Positions 46,785 to 55,278 of a stretch of DNA of 64,000 nt are shown here, piece by piece. A program made the position numbers and the translations under genes. Origin of the DNA: Paenibacillus typhae. Lineage in GTDB: Bacteria > Bacillota > Bacilli > Paenibacillales > Paenibacillaceae. Every line of letters starts with the position of its first letter. Position 1 is the first letter of the stretch. The stretch covers positions 62,001 to 126,000 of the forward strand of contig NZ_FNDX01000006.1 in assembly GCF_900099765.1 (NCBI RefSeq). The letters run 5' to 3'. The notes beneath the pieces are model-generated. The model was given only the letters and a program-made list of their open reading frames with translations, did no database searches and was not told where the DNA came from.

Positions 46785-47357
46785 ATGAGCAAGACTGTAC
46801 CCGTAGGTGTGTCGGCCCGGCATATTCACCTTACGCAGGAGCACGTGGAAGCATTGTTTGGCCCAGGCTATCAATTGACTGAGTTCAAACCGCTCTCCCA
46901 ACCAGGACAATTCGCAGCAAACGAGCAAGTGGCCGTTATCGGCAGCAAAGGCAAGTTCGACAAAGTTAGAATTCTCGGACCTGCCCGTCCGGCATCGCAA
47001 CTTGAAATTTCCCGCACCGACTCTTTCAGCCTCGGTGTGAAAGCCCCTGTCCGCGAATCCGGACATATCGAGGGAACACCAGGCATTACTCTTAAAGGAC
47101 CAGCAGGTGAAGTTGAGCTGGAGACTGGCGTAATCATTGCAGCCCGTCACATTCACTTCCACACTTCCGAAGCAGAAGCTTGGGGTATTGCTGACAAGCA
47201 ATTGCTCAAAGTACGCCTTGGCGGTGAACGCGGATTGGTTCTCGAAAACGTGATCGCCCGTGTATCTGACAGCTTTAAGCTTGATATGCACATCGACACC
47301 GACGAAGCGAATGCTGCAGGTGCCAATAACGGCGACACTGCTGAAATCGTAGATTAG
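46785..47357 (+). CDS. pduL: PduL-type phosphate acyltransferase
   Basis: Swaps CoA and phosphate on acetyl/propionyl groups (phosphotransacylase). The 190-residue protein has two PduL zinc motifs, V-S-A-R-H-I-H-L (residues 9-16) and I-A-A-R-H-I-H-F-H (about 117-125), in two similar beta-barrel halves. No microcompartment shell proteins, aldehyde dehydrogenase or diol dehydratase are nearby, and no N-terminal encapsulation peptide is seen, so it probably works in the cytosol as the cell's phosphotransacetylase. CAAGGAGTGAC precedes the ATG. Confidence 0.92.
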   Translation: MSKTVPVGVSARHIHLTQEHVEALFGPGYQLTEFKPLSQPGQFAANEQVAVIGSKGKFDKVRILGPARPASQLEISRTDSFSLGVKAPVRESGHIEGTPGITLKGPAGEVELETGVIIAARHIHFHTSEAEAWGIADKQLLKVRLGGERGLVLENVIARVSDSFKLDMHIDTDEANAAGANNGDTAEIVD

Positions 47358-47376
47358 TTATATTTTTATAGCAGAG

Positions 47377-47410
47377 AAGGGCGGGGGGATGTTCCTCCGC
47401 TCTTTTTTGT
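47377..47410 (+). terminator. Intrinsic terminator after pduL
   Basis: GGGCGGGGG (47379-47387) pairs with CCTCCGCTC (47394-47402) with two G-U pairs, followed by six T. Confidence 0.8.
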
Positions 47411-47574
47411 GTAAATAAGGCCTGTTTTAGATAATGGGGTTATTTTATTTGCAGATTTATGGTATCATTATTTGTTATGTCTTAGCTTTGCGCATTGTGG
47501 AAACGTATGGATAAGCGTAATCCCGCAAGTCCGGGTGAACTGACAATATATGTGTTTGAAATAAGGAGACAACC

Positions 47575-49146
47575 ATGACTTTTAATGATTTGGGTCTGAG
47601 CCCGGCAATTCTAAAGGCGCTGGATCTTGCAAACTATACATCACCTACACCTATTCAAAGAGAAGCAATCCCCGCAGCATTGACCGGGAGAGATGTGCTG
47701 GGCTGTGCGCAGACTGGTACGGGGAAGACGGCAGCTTTTTCGCTGCCGATAATTCAGCTGCTTAGCAAGCAAAATGTTAACCGGAACGGCAAACGCCCAA
47801 TCCGTTCACTGATTCTTACCCCTACCCGTGAGCTTGCGCTGCAGATTTATGAGAATATTCAGGTCTACAGCAAGTTCACCGGTATCCGCTCTACTGCCGT
47901 TGTCGGCGGGGTTTCACAAAGATCCCAGGAGCGTGCGCTGGCTCTGGGTGCGGATATCCTGATTGCTACTCCAGGCCGGCTGATTGACCTGATTGCCCAG
48001 AAGCATGCTGACCTCCAACAGGTGCAACTGCTCGTCCTGGATGAAGCTGACCGGATGCTGGATATGGGCTTCATTCATGATGTGAAGCGGATTATTGCCA
48101 AGATGCCGGCTAAAAAACAGACCCTGTTCTTCTCCGCAACGATGCCTCAGGAGATTTCACAGCTGATCAAGACGCTGCTGGTGAATCCGGTCAAGATTGA
48201 AATTACCCCGGTTTCTTCGACAGTGGACAGAATTCAGCAATCCGTCTACCTGCTGGAAAACGGCTGTAAGCAGAAGCAGCTAAACCGCCTGCTGGAGGAT
48301 AAGTCGATAGTATCTGCGCTTGTGTTTACCCGGACGAAACGCGGGGCCGACCGGGTTGCGCGCGATTTGGGCAAGGTCAACATTGCCGCCCAGGCGATTC
48401 ACGGCAACAAATCGCAGAATGAACGGCAAAATGCGCTGCGTAATTTCAAAACCGGGGTCACCCGGGTACTGGTAGCCACTGATATTGCTGCTCGCGGTAT
48501 TGATATTGACGAGCTGTCGCACGTGATCAACTTCAATCTGCCGAATATTCCGGAGACGTATGTGCACCGGATTGGCCGCACTGGCCGTGCCGGGATGAGC
48601 GGCATCGCCATTTCCCTGTGCGAAGCAGAGGAGCTTCCGTACCTGAAGGATATCCAGAAGCTGATCGGCAAGACCATCCCGGAGATGAAGGATCATCCGT
48701 ATCCGATGGTCAAGATCAATCCGGCGCTGGCGGCGGAGGTGGCTAAAGCGAGTAAGACCGTTGCCTCAGCCAAAGCAGGCAACCAGCCAAAAGCCAAAGC
48801 TAATCCGGCACGCAAGCCGAAGGAAGAATGGTTCACTCAGGGCAACCGCCCTCGCAGCGGCTCTGAAGGCGGCAAGGTAGAGTGGCCGGACCGCAAGGAT
48901 GGCAGAGCTGCAGGCAGCGTTAGCGGCAATGCACGCGAAGCGCGGACTGGAGGTCCCGGCAGAAAGCAGGCTGGCGGAGCTGGCAGAGAGCAGGCTAACG
49001 GAGGGCGGACTGGTGGTGCCGGCAAAGGACAGACTGGCGGAGCAAGGACTCCTGTAGCTGATAGAGCACAGGCTAACGGAGCGGGCAGATCTGCTGGTAA
49101 CCGGTCCGGCGGCGGAAGGAACACCTCAGGAGCTGCGCGAGGCTAA
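47575..49146 (+). CDS. DEAD-box RNA helicase
   Basis: A 523-residue ATP-dependent RNA helicase of the RhlE/CshA-like group. Motifs in order: Q (T-S-P-T-P-I-Q), I (A-Q-T-G-T-G-K-T, about 46-53), Ia (P-T-R-E-L-A), II (V-L-D-E-A-D), III (F-S-A-T-M), V (A-T-D-I-A-A-R-G-I-D) and VI (H-R-I-G-R-T-G-R). After about residue 380 comes a basic, Gly/Ala/Arg/Gln-rich tail with repeats of the type G-G-A-G-R-E-Q-A-N-G, probably unstructured and RNA-binding. ATAAGGAGACAACC precedes the ATG. A 200-nt leader with TGGTATCAT (47460-47468, extended -10) suggests its own promoter and possibly cold-shock type control. Confidence 0.94.
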   Translation: MTFNDLGLSPAILKALDLANYTSPTPIQREAIPAALTGRDVLGCAQTGTGKTAAFSLPIIQLLSKQNVNRNGKRPIRSLILTPTRELALQIYENIQVYSKFTGIRSTAVVGGVSQRSQERALALGADILIATPGRLIDLIAQKHADLQQVQLLVLDEADRMLDMGFIHDVKRIIAKMPAKKQTLFFSATMPQEISQLIKTLLVNPVKIEITPVSSTVDRIQQSVYLLENGCKQKQLNRLLEDKSIVSALVFTRTKRGADRVARDLGKVNIAAQAIHGNKSQNERQNALRNFKTGVTRVLVATDIAARGIDIDELSHVINFNLPNIPETYVHRIGRTGRAGMSGIAISLCEAEELPYLKDIQKLIGKTIPEMKDHPYPMVKINPALAAEVAKASKTVASAKAGNQPKAKANPARKPKEEWFTQGNRPRSGSEGGKVEWPDRKDGRAAGSVSGNAREARTGGPGRKQAGGAGREQANGGRTGGAGKGQTGGARTPVADRAQANGAGRSAGNRSGGGRNTSGAARG

Positions 49147-49208
49147 CAGGCAGCAGGAACGAACATAGTTTATATTAGTGGCGCCGCTACTGCATTAAGA
49201 ACTAACAC

Positions 49209-49256
49209 AAAAACCCGTATTGCACACTCTAGCCAGAGCGTACAATACGGGTTTTT
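49209..49256. terminator. Bidirectional terminator between convergent genes
   Basis: AAAAACCCGTATTG (49209-49222) and CAATACGGGTTTTT (49243-49256) form a perfect 14-bp stem with an inner CTCT/AGAG pair. A-tract and T-tract on either side make it work for both the helicase gene and the convergent dapA-like gene. Confidence 0.9.
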
Positions 49257-49294
49257 GCGTCTACGGCGGCCAGCCGGGATAATCCGGGCAAGGG

Positions 49295-50170
49295 CTAGCC
49301 GGCGAGATGAGCGCCCAGCTCCTCGCGGAGTGCGTCGCTGATTGAAGTCATCGGCAGGCGGAGGGTATCCGAGGAAATCTCGCCTTTGGCGCTGAGCAGC
49401 CACTTGATCGGTGCAGGATTGGATTCCTTAAACAGCAGCTTCATCAGCGGCACCAGCCGGTCGTACTCGGCTCTGGCAGCTTCTACCTGGCCGGCTCTGT
49501 ATTGTTCGTAGATGTCCAGGAATCTGGCGGTATGCACATTGGCGGAAGCAAGCATGCCGCCGGCGGCACCGCAGCCCAGCATGTCGAAGAAGGAAAGGTC
49601 GTCGCCGCAGAGAACAGGCTTCGAGCCGTGACGCGACAGCTCAGAGACGAGCAGCGGTGAGCCGGAACAGTCCTTAAGGCCGACAACGTTGTCCATCTCC
49701 AGAATCGTGCGGGCGGTATCAACCGTCATTCCGACTCCGGCGCGGCCGGGAATATCGTAGGCGATGATCGGAATACCAACCTCAGCGGCTTTGCGGAAGT
49801 GTGCGATGATCCCCTGCTGGGAGGGGCGGCTGTAATAGGGAACAACAACGAGTGCAGCATCAACGCCGGCATTGGCGGCCAGCTCCGTACGTTTGACGGT
49901 AGACATCGTGTCATTGGTGCCCGTACCGATTACGAGCGGAATATCACTGCCCTGCAGCAGCTGTTTAGAAGCATCGATTAACAATTGTAATTCTTGTATA
50001 CTGACTGTCGGCGATTCTCCAGTGGTTCCATTTACGACCAGACCATGAATATTGTTCTTGATAATGCCTTGCACATACCGCTGATACGAAGCCAGATCAA
50101 TCTCGCCTGCTGCATCGAACGGTGTTACCACGGGAACATAGATTCCATAAATCTGCTCTTCTGTTAACAT
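49295..50170 (-). CDS. DapA-family aldolase/dehydratase (second DapA paralogue)
   Basis: A 291-residue member of the dihydrodipicolinate synthase/N-acetylneuraminate lyase family. G-T-T-G-E-S-P-T, V-V-P-Y-Y-S-R-P-S (tyrosine) and the Schiff-base lysine in V-V-G-L-K-D-C-S-G are all kept. The Y-D-I-P-G-R segment replaces the Y-N-V-P-G-R of the dapA at 21259. It stands alone, divergent from a LysR regulator, so it may act on another 2-oxo acid substrate or be a regulated second HTPA synthase. GGAGGACGAT precedes the ATG on the minus strand. Confidence 0.9.
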   Translation of the reverse strand: MLTEEQIYGIYVPVVTPFDAAGEIDLASYQRYVQGIIKNNIHGLVVNGTTGESPTVSIQELQLLIDASKQLLQGSDIPLVIGTGTNDTMSTVKRTELAANAGVDAALVVVPYYSRPSQQGIIAHFRKAAEVGIPIIAYDIPGRAGVGMTVDTARTILEMDNVVGLKDCSGSPLLVSELSRHGSKPVLCGDDLSFFDMLGCGAAGGMLASANVHTARFLDIYEQYRAGQVEAARAEYDRLVPLMKLLFKESNPAPIKWLLSAKGEISSDTLRLPMTSISDALREELGAHLAG

Positions 50171-50239
50171 GAATATCGTCCTCCAAATTTGTATAACCGT
50201 TTATTCTACTGTAGCATGGAATAATTCATCGGTGTTAGC

Positions 50240-50275
50240 TATAATAAATGATATGGGGCATCAAAAATATTGATG
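50240..50275. promoter_or_regulatory. LysR-type operator between dapA paralogue and lysR
   Basis: CATCAA-aaata-TTGATG at 50259-50275 is a 6-bp dyad containing T-N11-A, the LysR box form, in the 180-bp divergent gap. A plus-strand TATAAT lies at 50240-50245, just upstream. The regulator at 50354 is the obvious candidate to bind it. Confidence 0.55.
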
Positions 50276-50353
50276 TTATATCTGATGAACCTGAGAAGGG
50301 CGGCGGGTCTGATCTGCTGAACCACTCATGTTCACGTTCTGAAGGGTGATAGC

Positions 50354-51250
50354 ATGGATTTAACATATATGAGAACCTTCCGCGAAGTAGCGAAGCGCCA
50401 GAGCTTTACCAGAGCGGCAGAGGAGCTGGGATACGCCCAGTCGAGCGTAACGATGCAGATTCAGAAGATTGAAAAAGAATACGGAGTAACTCTGATGGAG
50501 CGCCACGGCCGGATTTTGCGCCTGACCCCGCCGGGTGAAGAGCTGCTGAAGCTGTTTGTGGAGATTCTTGATCTGTATGACAGGTCGAAAGAAACCATTG
50601 CCCAGCAAATCGGGGGGACGCTGACCATCGGGACGATAGACTCACTGGCCGCATTCTATCTTCCGCCTTTTCTGCAGCAGTTGCGGACAACGTTTCCCGG
50701 TCTGAATATTCATCTGCAGACCGAGCAGGAAGCGAATCTCGTGTCCAAAATCAGGGACGGCGAGGTGGACATCGGGCTGATGCTGGACCGCTGTACGGCC
50801 GATTCCACGCTGGAGCGGACGATCATCCGGGATGAGCCGCTGGTGCTGGTCGCTCCTGCAGGTCATCCGCTGGCGAAGCTCGGTAAGGTAACACTGCAGG
50901 ATTTGAACAACTGTGAGCTGATTGTTTCGGAGGAAAGCTGCATTTACCGCAGCATGTTCGAGAATTTGCTCCGCGAGCATGGCATCGTGTTCCGGATCGG
51001 CTTTGAGCTGTCCAATCTGGAGGCGATCAAACGCTGTGTGCGCAACGGCCTGGGCATTGCCCTGCTGCCGAGAATAGTGGCGGAGGAAGAGATTGAGCGG
51101 GGGAATCTGGCTGAGCTGCCGTTCGCCCATCCGGAGATTCATTTTGACCTGCAGCTGCTCATTCATCCGAAGAAGTGGAAATCGCTGCCGCTGCAGTCAC
51201 TGATCCAAATGCTGCTGACCGATGCTGAGGCCAAGAAGGCTGCGGTATGA
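50354..51250 (+). CDS. LysR family transcriptional regulator
   Basis: A 298-residue LTTR with an N-terminal winged HTH (about 1-60: M-R-T-F-R-E-V-A-K-R-Q-S-F-T-R-A-A-E-E-L, S-S-V-T-M-Q-I-Q-K-I-E) and a periplasmic-binding-like effector domain (about 88-290). It is divergent from the DapA paralogue, so it probably regulates that gene; the effector is unknown. GAAGGGTGATAGC precedes the ATG. Confidence 0.93.
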   Translation: MDLTYMRTFREVAKRQSFTRAAEELGYAQSSVTMQIQKIEKEYGVTLMERHGRILRLTPPGEELLKLFVEILDLYDRSKETIAQQIGGTLTIGTIDSLAAFYLPPFLQQLRTTFPGLNIHLQTEQEANLVSKIRDGEVDIGLMLDRCTADSTLERTIIRDEPLVLVAPAGHPLAKLGKVTLQDLNNCELIVSEESCIYRSMFENLLREHGIVFRIGFELSNLEAIKRCVRNGLGIALLPRIVAEEEIERGNLAELPFAHPEIHFDLQLLIHPKKWKSLPLQSLIQMLLTDAEAKKAAV

Positions 51251-51385
51251 AGGGTGGACCCGGACTGCTGCCATATAATTCAGCTAACGCCAGATAAGCA
51301 GCGCGGGGGTACCCTGCGGTTTTATGAACGTTTGGATTTGAGGCCGCCCACACCGGGCAAAATATGAAACTATATTGGAGGACCA

Positions 51386-52078
51386 ATGAACATTATCGAG
51401 CTTCCTGTTGAATTTATGTATGAAGGACAGCCGTTTTACCTTTATCCCAGCTTGATTGCAGCTGACAATGAGCTGATACTGGTGGATACAGGTTATCCCG
51501 GTTTCCTGCCCCTAATTGAAAATGCTATCGAGCAAAAAGGGTATGACCTCAGGCAGCTGAAGTATATCGTGATTACCCACTACGACGACGACCATATCGG
51601 CGCATTGCAAGATTTTAAGGAAAAATACCCTTGGGTAACGGTGATCTCCAGCCAACGGGAGGCTGTCTATATCAGCGGCGAGGTGAAATCCGAACGTCTG
51701 GTTCAGGCGGAGGCTTTGCTTGAGCAAATGCCTGATGAGCAGAAGGCCTTCGGCCAGTCGTTCGTAGAGCTGCTGACGAGCCTGCGGCATATTCCTGTCG
51801 ATCAGACCGTAACGGACGGGGAGTGGCTGTTTGGCGGGACTTGTAAAATTGTGGCGACACCGGGACATACGTCAGGCCATATCTCCCTTCATTTTCCGGA
51901 GCTGGACAGCGTGATTACCGGTGATGCCGCCTACATAGAGGACAATGGTACAGAGCTGCTGGTAGCCAATCCGAAGTACTGCCTCGACCTGCCGCAGGCG
52001 GAGCAATCCCTGGAGCTGCTGAAGAACCTCAAGGCGAAGCATTATTACTGCTATCACGGGGGATCGTTACATATATAA
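51386..52078 (+). CDS. MBL-fold metallo-hydrolase
   Basis: A 230-residue metallo-beta-lactamase fold protein. The metal motif is T-H-Y-D-D-D-H-I-G (residues about 63-71), a H-x-D-x-D-H variant common in one subgroup; further ligands in T-P-G-H-T-S-G-H and G-D-A-A-Y, and a final H-G-G. TTGGAGGACCA precedes the ATG. The substrate is unknown; glyoxalase II-like or quorum-quenching roles are possible but unproven. Confidence 0.88.
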   Translation: MNIIELPVEFMYEGQPFYLYPSLIAADNELILVDTGYPGFLPLIENAIEQKGYDLRQLKYIVITHYDDDHIGALQDFKEKYPWVTVISSQREAVYISGEVKSERLVQAEALLEQMPDEQKAFGQSFVELLTSLRHIPVDQTVTDGEWLFGGTCKIVATPGHTSGHISLHFPELDSVITGDAAYIEDNGTELLVANPKYCLDLPQAEQSLELLKNLKAKHYYCYHGGSLHI

Positions 52079-52113
52079 TGAGGTTCATTTAAGCACTGAT
52101 ATGCAGCAAGATA

Positions 52114-52143
52114 TTGACATCAAAAACGACAATATGGTATATA
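52114..52143 (+). promoter_or_regulatory. Sigma-A promoter of htpG
   Basis: Perfect TTGACA at 52114-52119, an 18-nt spacer and TATATA at 52138-52143, followed by the CIRCE operator at the transcription start. Confidence 0.75.
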
Positions 52144-52153
52144 AAAGGAAGTG

Positions 52154-52180
52154 TTAGCACTCACCCTTATGGAGTGCTAA
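52154..52180 (+). promoter_or_regulatory. CIRCE operator (HrcA binding site)
   Basis: TTAGCACTC (52154-52162), a 9-nt spacer and GAGTGCTAA (52172-52180) match the CIRCE consensus perfectly. HrcA would repress htpG here and release it on heat shock. Confidence 0.97.
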
Positions 52181-52229
52181 CCGTCCGGAAGCTATCAGCA
52201 GGCTATTTTTGAAAGGAGATTCTATATTC

Positions 52230-54110
52230 ATGTCTAAAAAAGAGTTCAAAGCCGAATCCAAACGACTACTGGAAATGATGATTAACTCCATCTATACGCA
52301 GCGGGAAATTTTCCTGCGGGAGCTGATCTCCAATGCAAGCGATGCCATCGACAAAATCTATTACAAAGCACTGGCCGACGACAGCCTGGTGTTCAATAAA
52401 GAAGATTATTTCATTAAAGTTACCGCCGATAAGGGCAGCCGTACACTGACCATCTCCGATACAGGGATCGGGATGACGCAGGAGGAGCTGGAGAACAATC
52501 TGGGGATTATCGCGAACAGCGGCTCTTTTGCGTTCAAGAAGGATAACGAAGTGAGGGACGGCCATAACATTATCGGGCAGTTCGGGGTCGGCTTCTATTC
52601 CGCTTTTATGGTGGCAGAGGATGTTACGGTCATCAGTAAGGCGCTGGGCAGCGACCAGGCTTACAAATGGGAATCGCAGGGGGCTGACGGTTACACAATC
52701 GAGCCGGCCGAGAAAGACAGCGTAGGTACTGAGATTACGCTCAAGATCAAAGCCAACACCGAAGAAGAGAACTATGACGAGTTCCTGGAAGAGTACCGCC
52801 TGAAAGCGATCATCAAGAAATACTCCGACTTCATCCGTTTCCCTATCAAAATGGACATCACCGGCAGCAAGCCGAAAGAGGGCAGCGAAGGCGAGTTCGA
52901 GGAAACGAAGGAAGAGCAAACGGTCAACAGCATGGTGCCGATCTGGCGCAAGAACAAAAGCGAGCTGACCGAAGAGGACTACACCAACTTCTACAACGAG
53001 AAGCGCTACGGCTTCGACAAGCCGCTCAAGCATATTCACATCAGCGCCGACGGTGCAGTGGTATATAACGCAATTCTGTTTATTCCGGAGAACACCCCTT
53101 TTGACTACTACACCAAGGAGTACGAAAAAGGCCTGGAGCTCTACTCAAACGGCGTGCTGATCATGAACAAATGTGCGGACCTGCTGCCGGACTACTTCAG
53201 CTTCGTCAAAGGGATGGTGGATTCCGAGAATCTGTCGCTCAACATCTCCCGCGAGCTGCTGCAGCATGACCGTCAGCTGACGCTGATTGCGAAGAATATC
53301 AAGAACAAGATCAAGAGCCAGCTCCTTAGCCTGCTGAAGGACGAGAGAGAGAAATATGAGACGTTCTACAAATCCTTTGGCAGACAGCTGAAGTTCGGCG
53401 TGTACAATGATTACGGTATGGAAAAAGAAACCCTCCAGGATCTGCTGATGTTCTACTCCTCCAAGGAGAAGAAACAGGTTACGCTGGCTGAATATGTGGA
53501 AAGAATGCCGGAAGACCAGAAGTATATTTACTATGCTTCCGGGGAGTCGGTAGAGCGGATCGAGAAGCTGCCGCAGACTGAGCTGGTGCTCGACAAGGGC
53601 TATGAAATCCTCTATTTCACTGACGATATCGATGAATTCGCAATCAAGATGATCATGTCCTATAAGGAAAAAGAATTCAAGAACGTCTCCAGCGGCGATC
53701 TCGGCATTGAAGAGGATGCTGCAGACAAGCAGTCGGAAGAGGAGCAGAACGAGAATAAGGACCTGTTCGAAGCGATGCAGGGCATCCTGTCCGGCAAAGT
53801 GAAGGCAGTCAAAGCCTCCAAGCGGCTGAAGTCCCATCCGGTTTGCCTGTCCACTGAAGGCGAGCTGACCATCGAGATGGAAAAAATCCTTAAGGCTATG
53901 CCAAACGGCCAAGAGGTTCAGGCGGATAAGGTGCTGGAAATCAACGTGAACCATGACGTTTTCAAATCGCTTAAGGCTGCGGCTGACAGCGACAAGGAGA
54001 AGCTGGGCCTGTACACGAACCTGCTGTACAACCAGGCGCTGCTGATCGAAGGCCTGCAGGTTAACGATCCGGTACAGTTCACCAACGATATCTGCAAGAT
54101 TATGGTGTAA
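52230..54110 (+). CDS. htpG: Molecular chaperone HtpG (Hsp90)
   Basis: ATP-dependent chaperone. The 626 residues show the GHKL ATPase domain (about 1-220: [16 protein letters not shown] and [10 protein letters not shown]), middle domain (about 230-500, N-I-S-R-E-L-L-Q) and C-terminal dimerisation domain. GAAAGGAGAT fixes ATG 52230; an in-frame ATG at 52209 lies before that site. Its single-gene transcript is under a CIRCE element. Confidence 0.97.
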   Translation: MSKKEFKAESKRLLEMMINSIYTQREIFLRELISNASDAIDKIYYKALADDSLVFNKEDYFIKVTADKGSRTLTISDTGIGMTQEELENNLGIIANSGSFAFKKDNEVRDGHNIIGQFGVGFYSAFMVAEDVTVISKALGSDQAYKWESQGADGYTIEPAEKDSVGTEITLKIKANTEEENYDEFLEEYRLKAIIKKYSDFIRFPIKMDITGSKPKEGSEGEFEETKEEQTVNSMVPIWRKNKSELTEEDYTNFYNEKRYGFDKPLKHIHISADGAVVYNAILFIPENTPFDYYTKEYEKGLELYSNGVLIMNKCADLLPDYFSFVKGMVDSENLSLNISRELLQHDRQLTLIAKNIKNKIKSQLLSLLKDEREKYETFYKSFGRQLKFGVYNDYGMEKETLQDLLMFYSSKEKKQVTLAEYVERMPEDQKYIYYASGESVERIEKLPQTELVLDKGYEILYFTDDIDEFAIKMIMSYKEKEFKNVSSGDLGIEEDAADKQSEEEQNENKDLFEAMQGILSGKVKAVKASKRLKSHPVCLSTEGELTIEMEKILKAMPNGQEVQADKVLEINVNHDVFKSLKAAADSDKEKLGLYTNLLYNQALLIEGLQVNDPVQFTNDICKIMV

Positions 54111-54156
54111 TGCTTAAGCGGCAGCTGTCTGCTGCTGTAAAGTGGCTATAAAAGAT

Positions 54157-54191
54157 AAAACCCGCTTCCGGCGCTGCCGGGGCGGGTTTTT
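54157..54191. terminator. Terminator between htpG and the convergent lysR
   Basis: AAAACCCGC (54157-54165) and GCGGGTTTT (54182-54190) form a 9-bp stem with an inner CCGGC/GCCGG pair; T- and A-tracts flank it on both sides, so it can serve both convergent genes. Confidence 0.88.
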
Positions 54192-54254
54192 ACACGTTTC
54201 GCAGCGGCCGCATCCTGCCACAGAAATGCATACAGCAGCTCAAGTGGCCCTGGT

Positions 54255-55124
54255 TTAGCCCTCCCGGAAATTCTCGATAAACTTCTCGGCCAGTGCGGAC
54301 AGGTATTTATCCTTCATCCAGACGGCGGCAACCCGGGTATTCAACGAATCGCTGCGGATCTCCTTGAACACAAGGTTGCTGTTGGCGGCAAGGCTGTAAG
54401 CGGATCTGGGAATAATCCCGACGCCAAGCCCAGCGTTAGCCCACAGCAGGGTCGTGCGGGCATCATCATTCATACAGAAAAACTGCGGATCAAAGCCGTG
54501 CTCCAGACAGGTCTCGCGGATCAGCTGCTCAAACCTGCGGTAGACAATGAGCGGCTGGTTTTGCAGCTCGCCAATTTCGATGGCGCTTCTTCCTTTACTC
54601 CAGTCATAATCGGGTGACATCACGGCAATCATAGGTTCTGATGCAGTATAAATAGATTCCAGGCCGGTGCTGCTGAACGGGGTGCGGACGATGCCAACCT
54701 CGACGATGCCCTTGCTGAGCAAATCGAGAATCCGGAAGGTGTTGCCTTCATGAATCTCAAACTTTACGCCGGAATAGAGCTGATGGAAATCCAGCAGCCG
54801 TTCCTGCAGCAGGGTGGCGGCAGAGGAGGAGACGGTGCCGATGGAGAGTGTGCCGGACACGCCCTTCACATAATCCTTCAGCTCACGGGTAGTCGAATCT
54901 GCCAGCTCCAGAATCTGCTGGGCCCGTACGCGCAGCATCATTCCGGCTTCGGTCAGCTGTACGCTGCGCGGGCCGCGTTCCACGAGCTTTACCCCAAGCT
55001 CCTCCTCCAGCAGCTTCAGCTGCTGGCTGAGCGGCGGCTGGGCCATCTGCAGCCGCCTGGCTGCCGACGTTATCTGTCCTTCCTCGGCAATGGCCAGAAA
55101 ATATTTCAGTTGACGGATATCCAT
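54255..55124 (-). CDS. LysR family transcriptional regulator
   Basis: A 289-residue LTTR with HTH (about 1-60: M-D-I-R-Q-L-K-Y-F-L-A-I-A-E-E-G, A-Q-P-P-L-S-Q-Q-L-K-L-L-E) and effector domain (about 90-285) with a cysteine-containing loop. It is similar in layout to CynR/CatM-type regulators, but the effector is unknown. Divergent from the ABC exporter pair, with a palindromic site between. GGAGGTTAACG precedes the ATG on the minus strand. Confidence 0.93.
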   Translation of the reverse strand: MDIRQLKYFLAIAEEGQITSAARRLQMAQPPLSQQLKLLEEELGVKLVERGPRSVQLTEAGMMLRVRAQQILELADSTTRELKDYVKGVSGTLSIGTVSSSAATLLQERLLDFHQLYSGVKFEIHEGNTFRILDLLSKGIVEVGIVRTPFSSTGLESIYTASEPMIAVMSPDYDWSKGRSAIEIGELQNQPLIVYRRFEQLIRETCLEHGFDPQFFCMNDDARTTLLWANAGLGVGIIPRSAYSLAANSNLVFKEIRSDSLNTRVAAVWMKDKYLSALAEKFIENFREG

Positions 55125-55151
55125 CGTTAACCTCCATCCTTATGATATTGA

Positions 55152-55179
55152 CATATGAGATACGTATCTCAGAGATATG
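55152..55179. promoter_or_regulatory. Palindromic operator between lysR and the ABC exporter
   Basis: GAGATACGTATCTC at 55157-55170 is a perfect 14-bp palindrome, flanked by CATAT (55152) and ATATG (55179). It overlaps the spacer of a possible TTGACA (55148-55153) plus-strand promoter. Candidate binding site for the neighbouring LysR protein. Confidence 0.55.
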
Positions 55180-55278
55180 AAACCAATATTATTAATATGG
55201 TAGCAGATATGACATAATCATAACGGGTCTTCTAGAAGTTGCATAGAGGTTACATACTGTATAGGCTGGTGAGTACTT

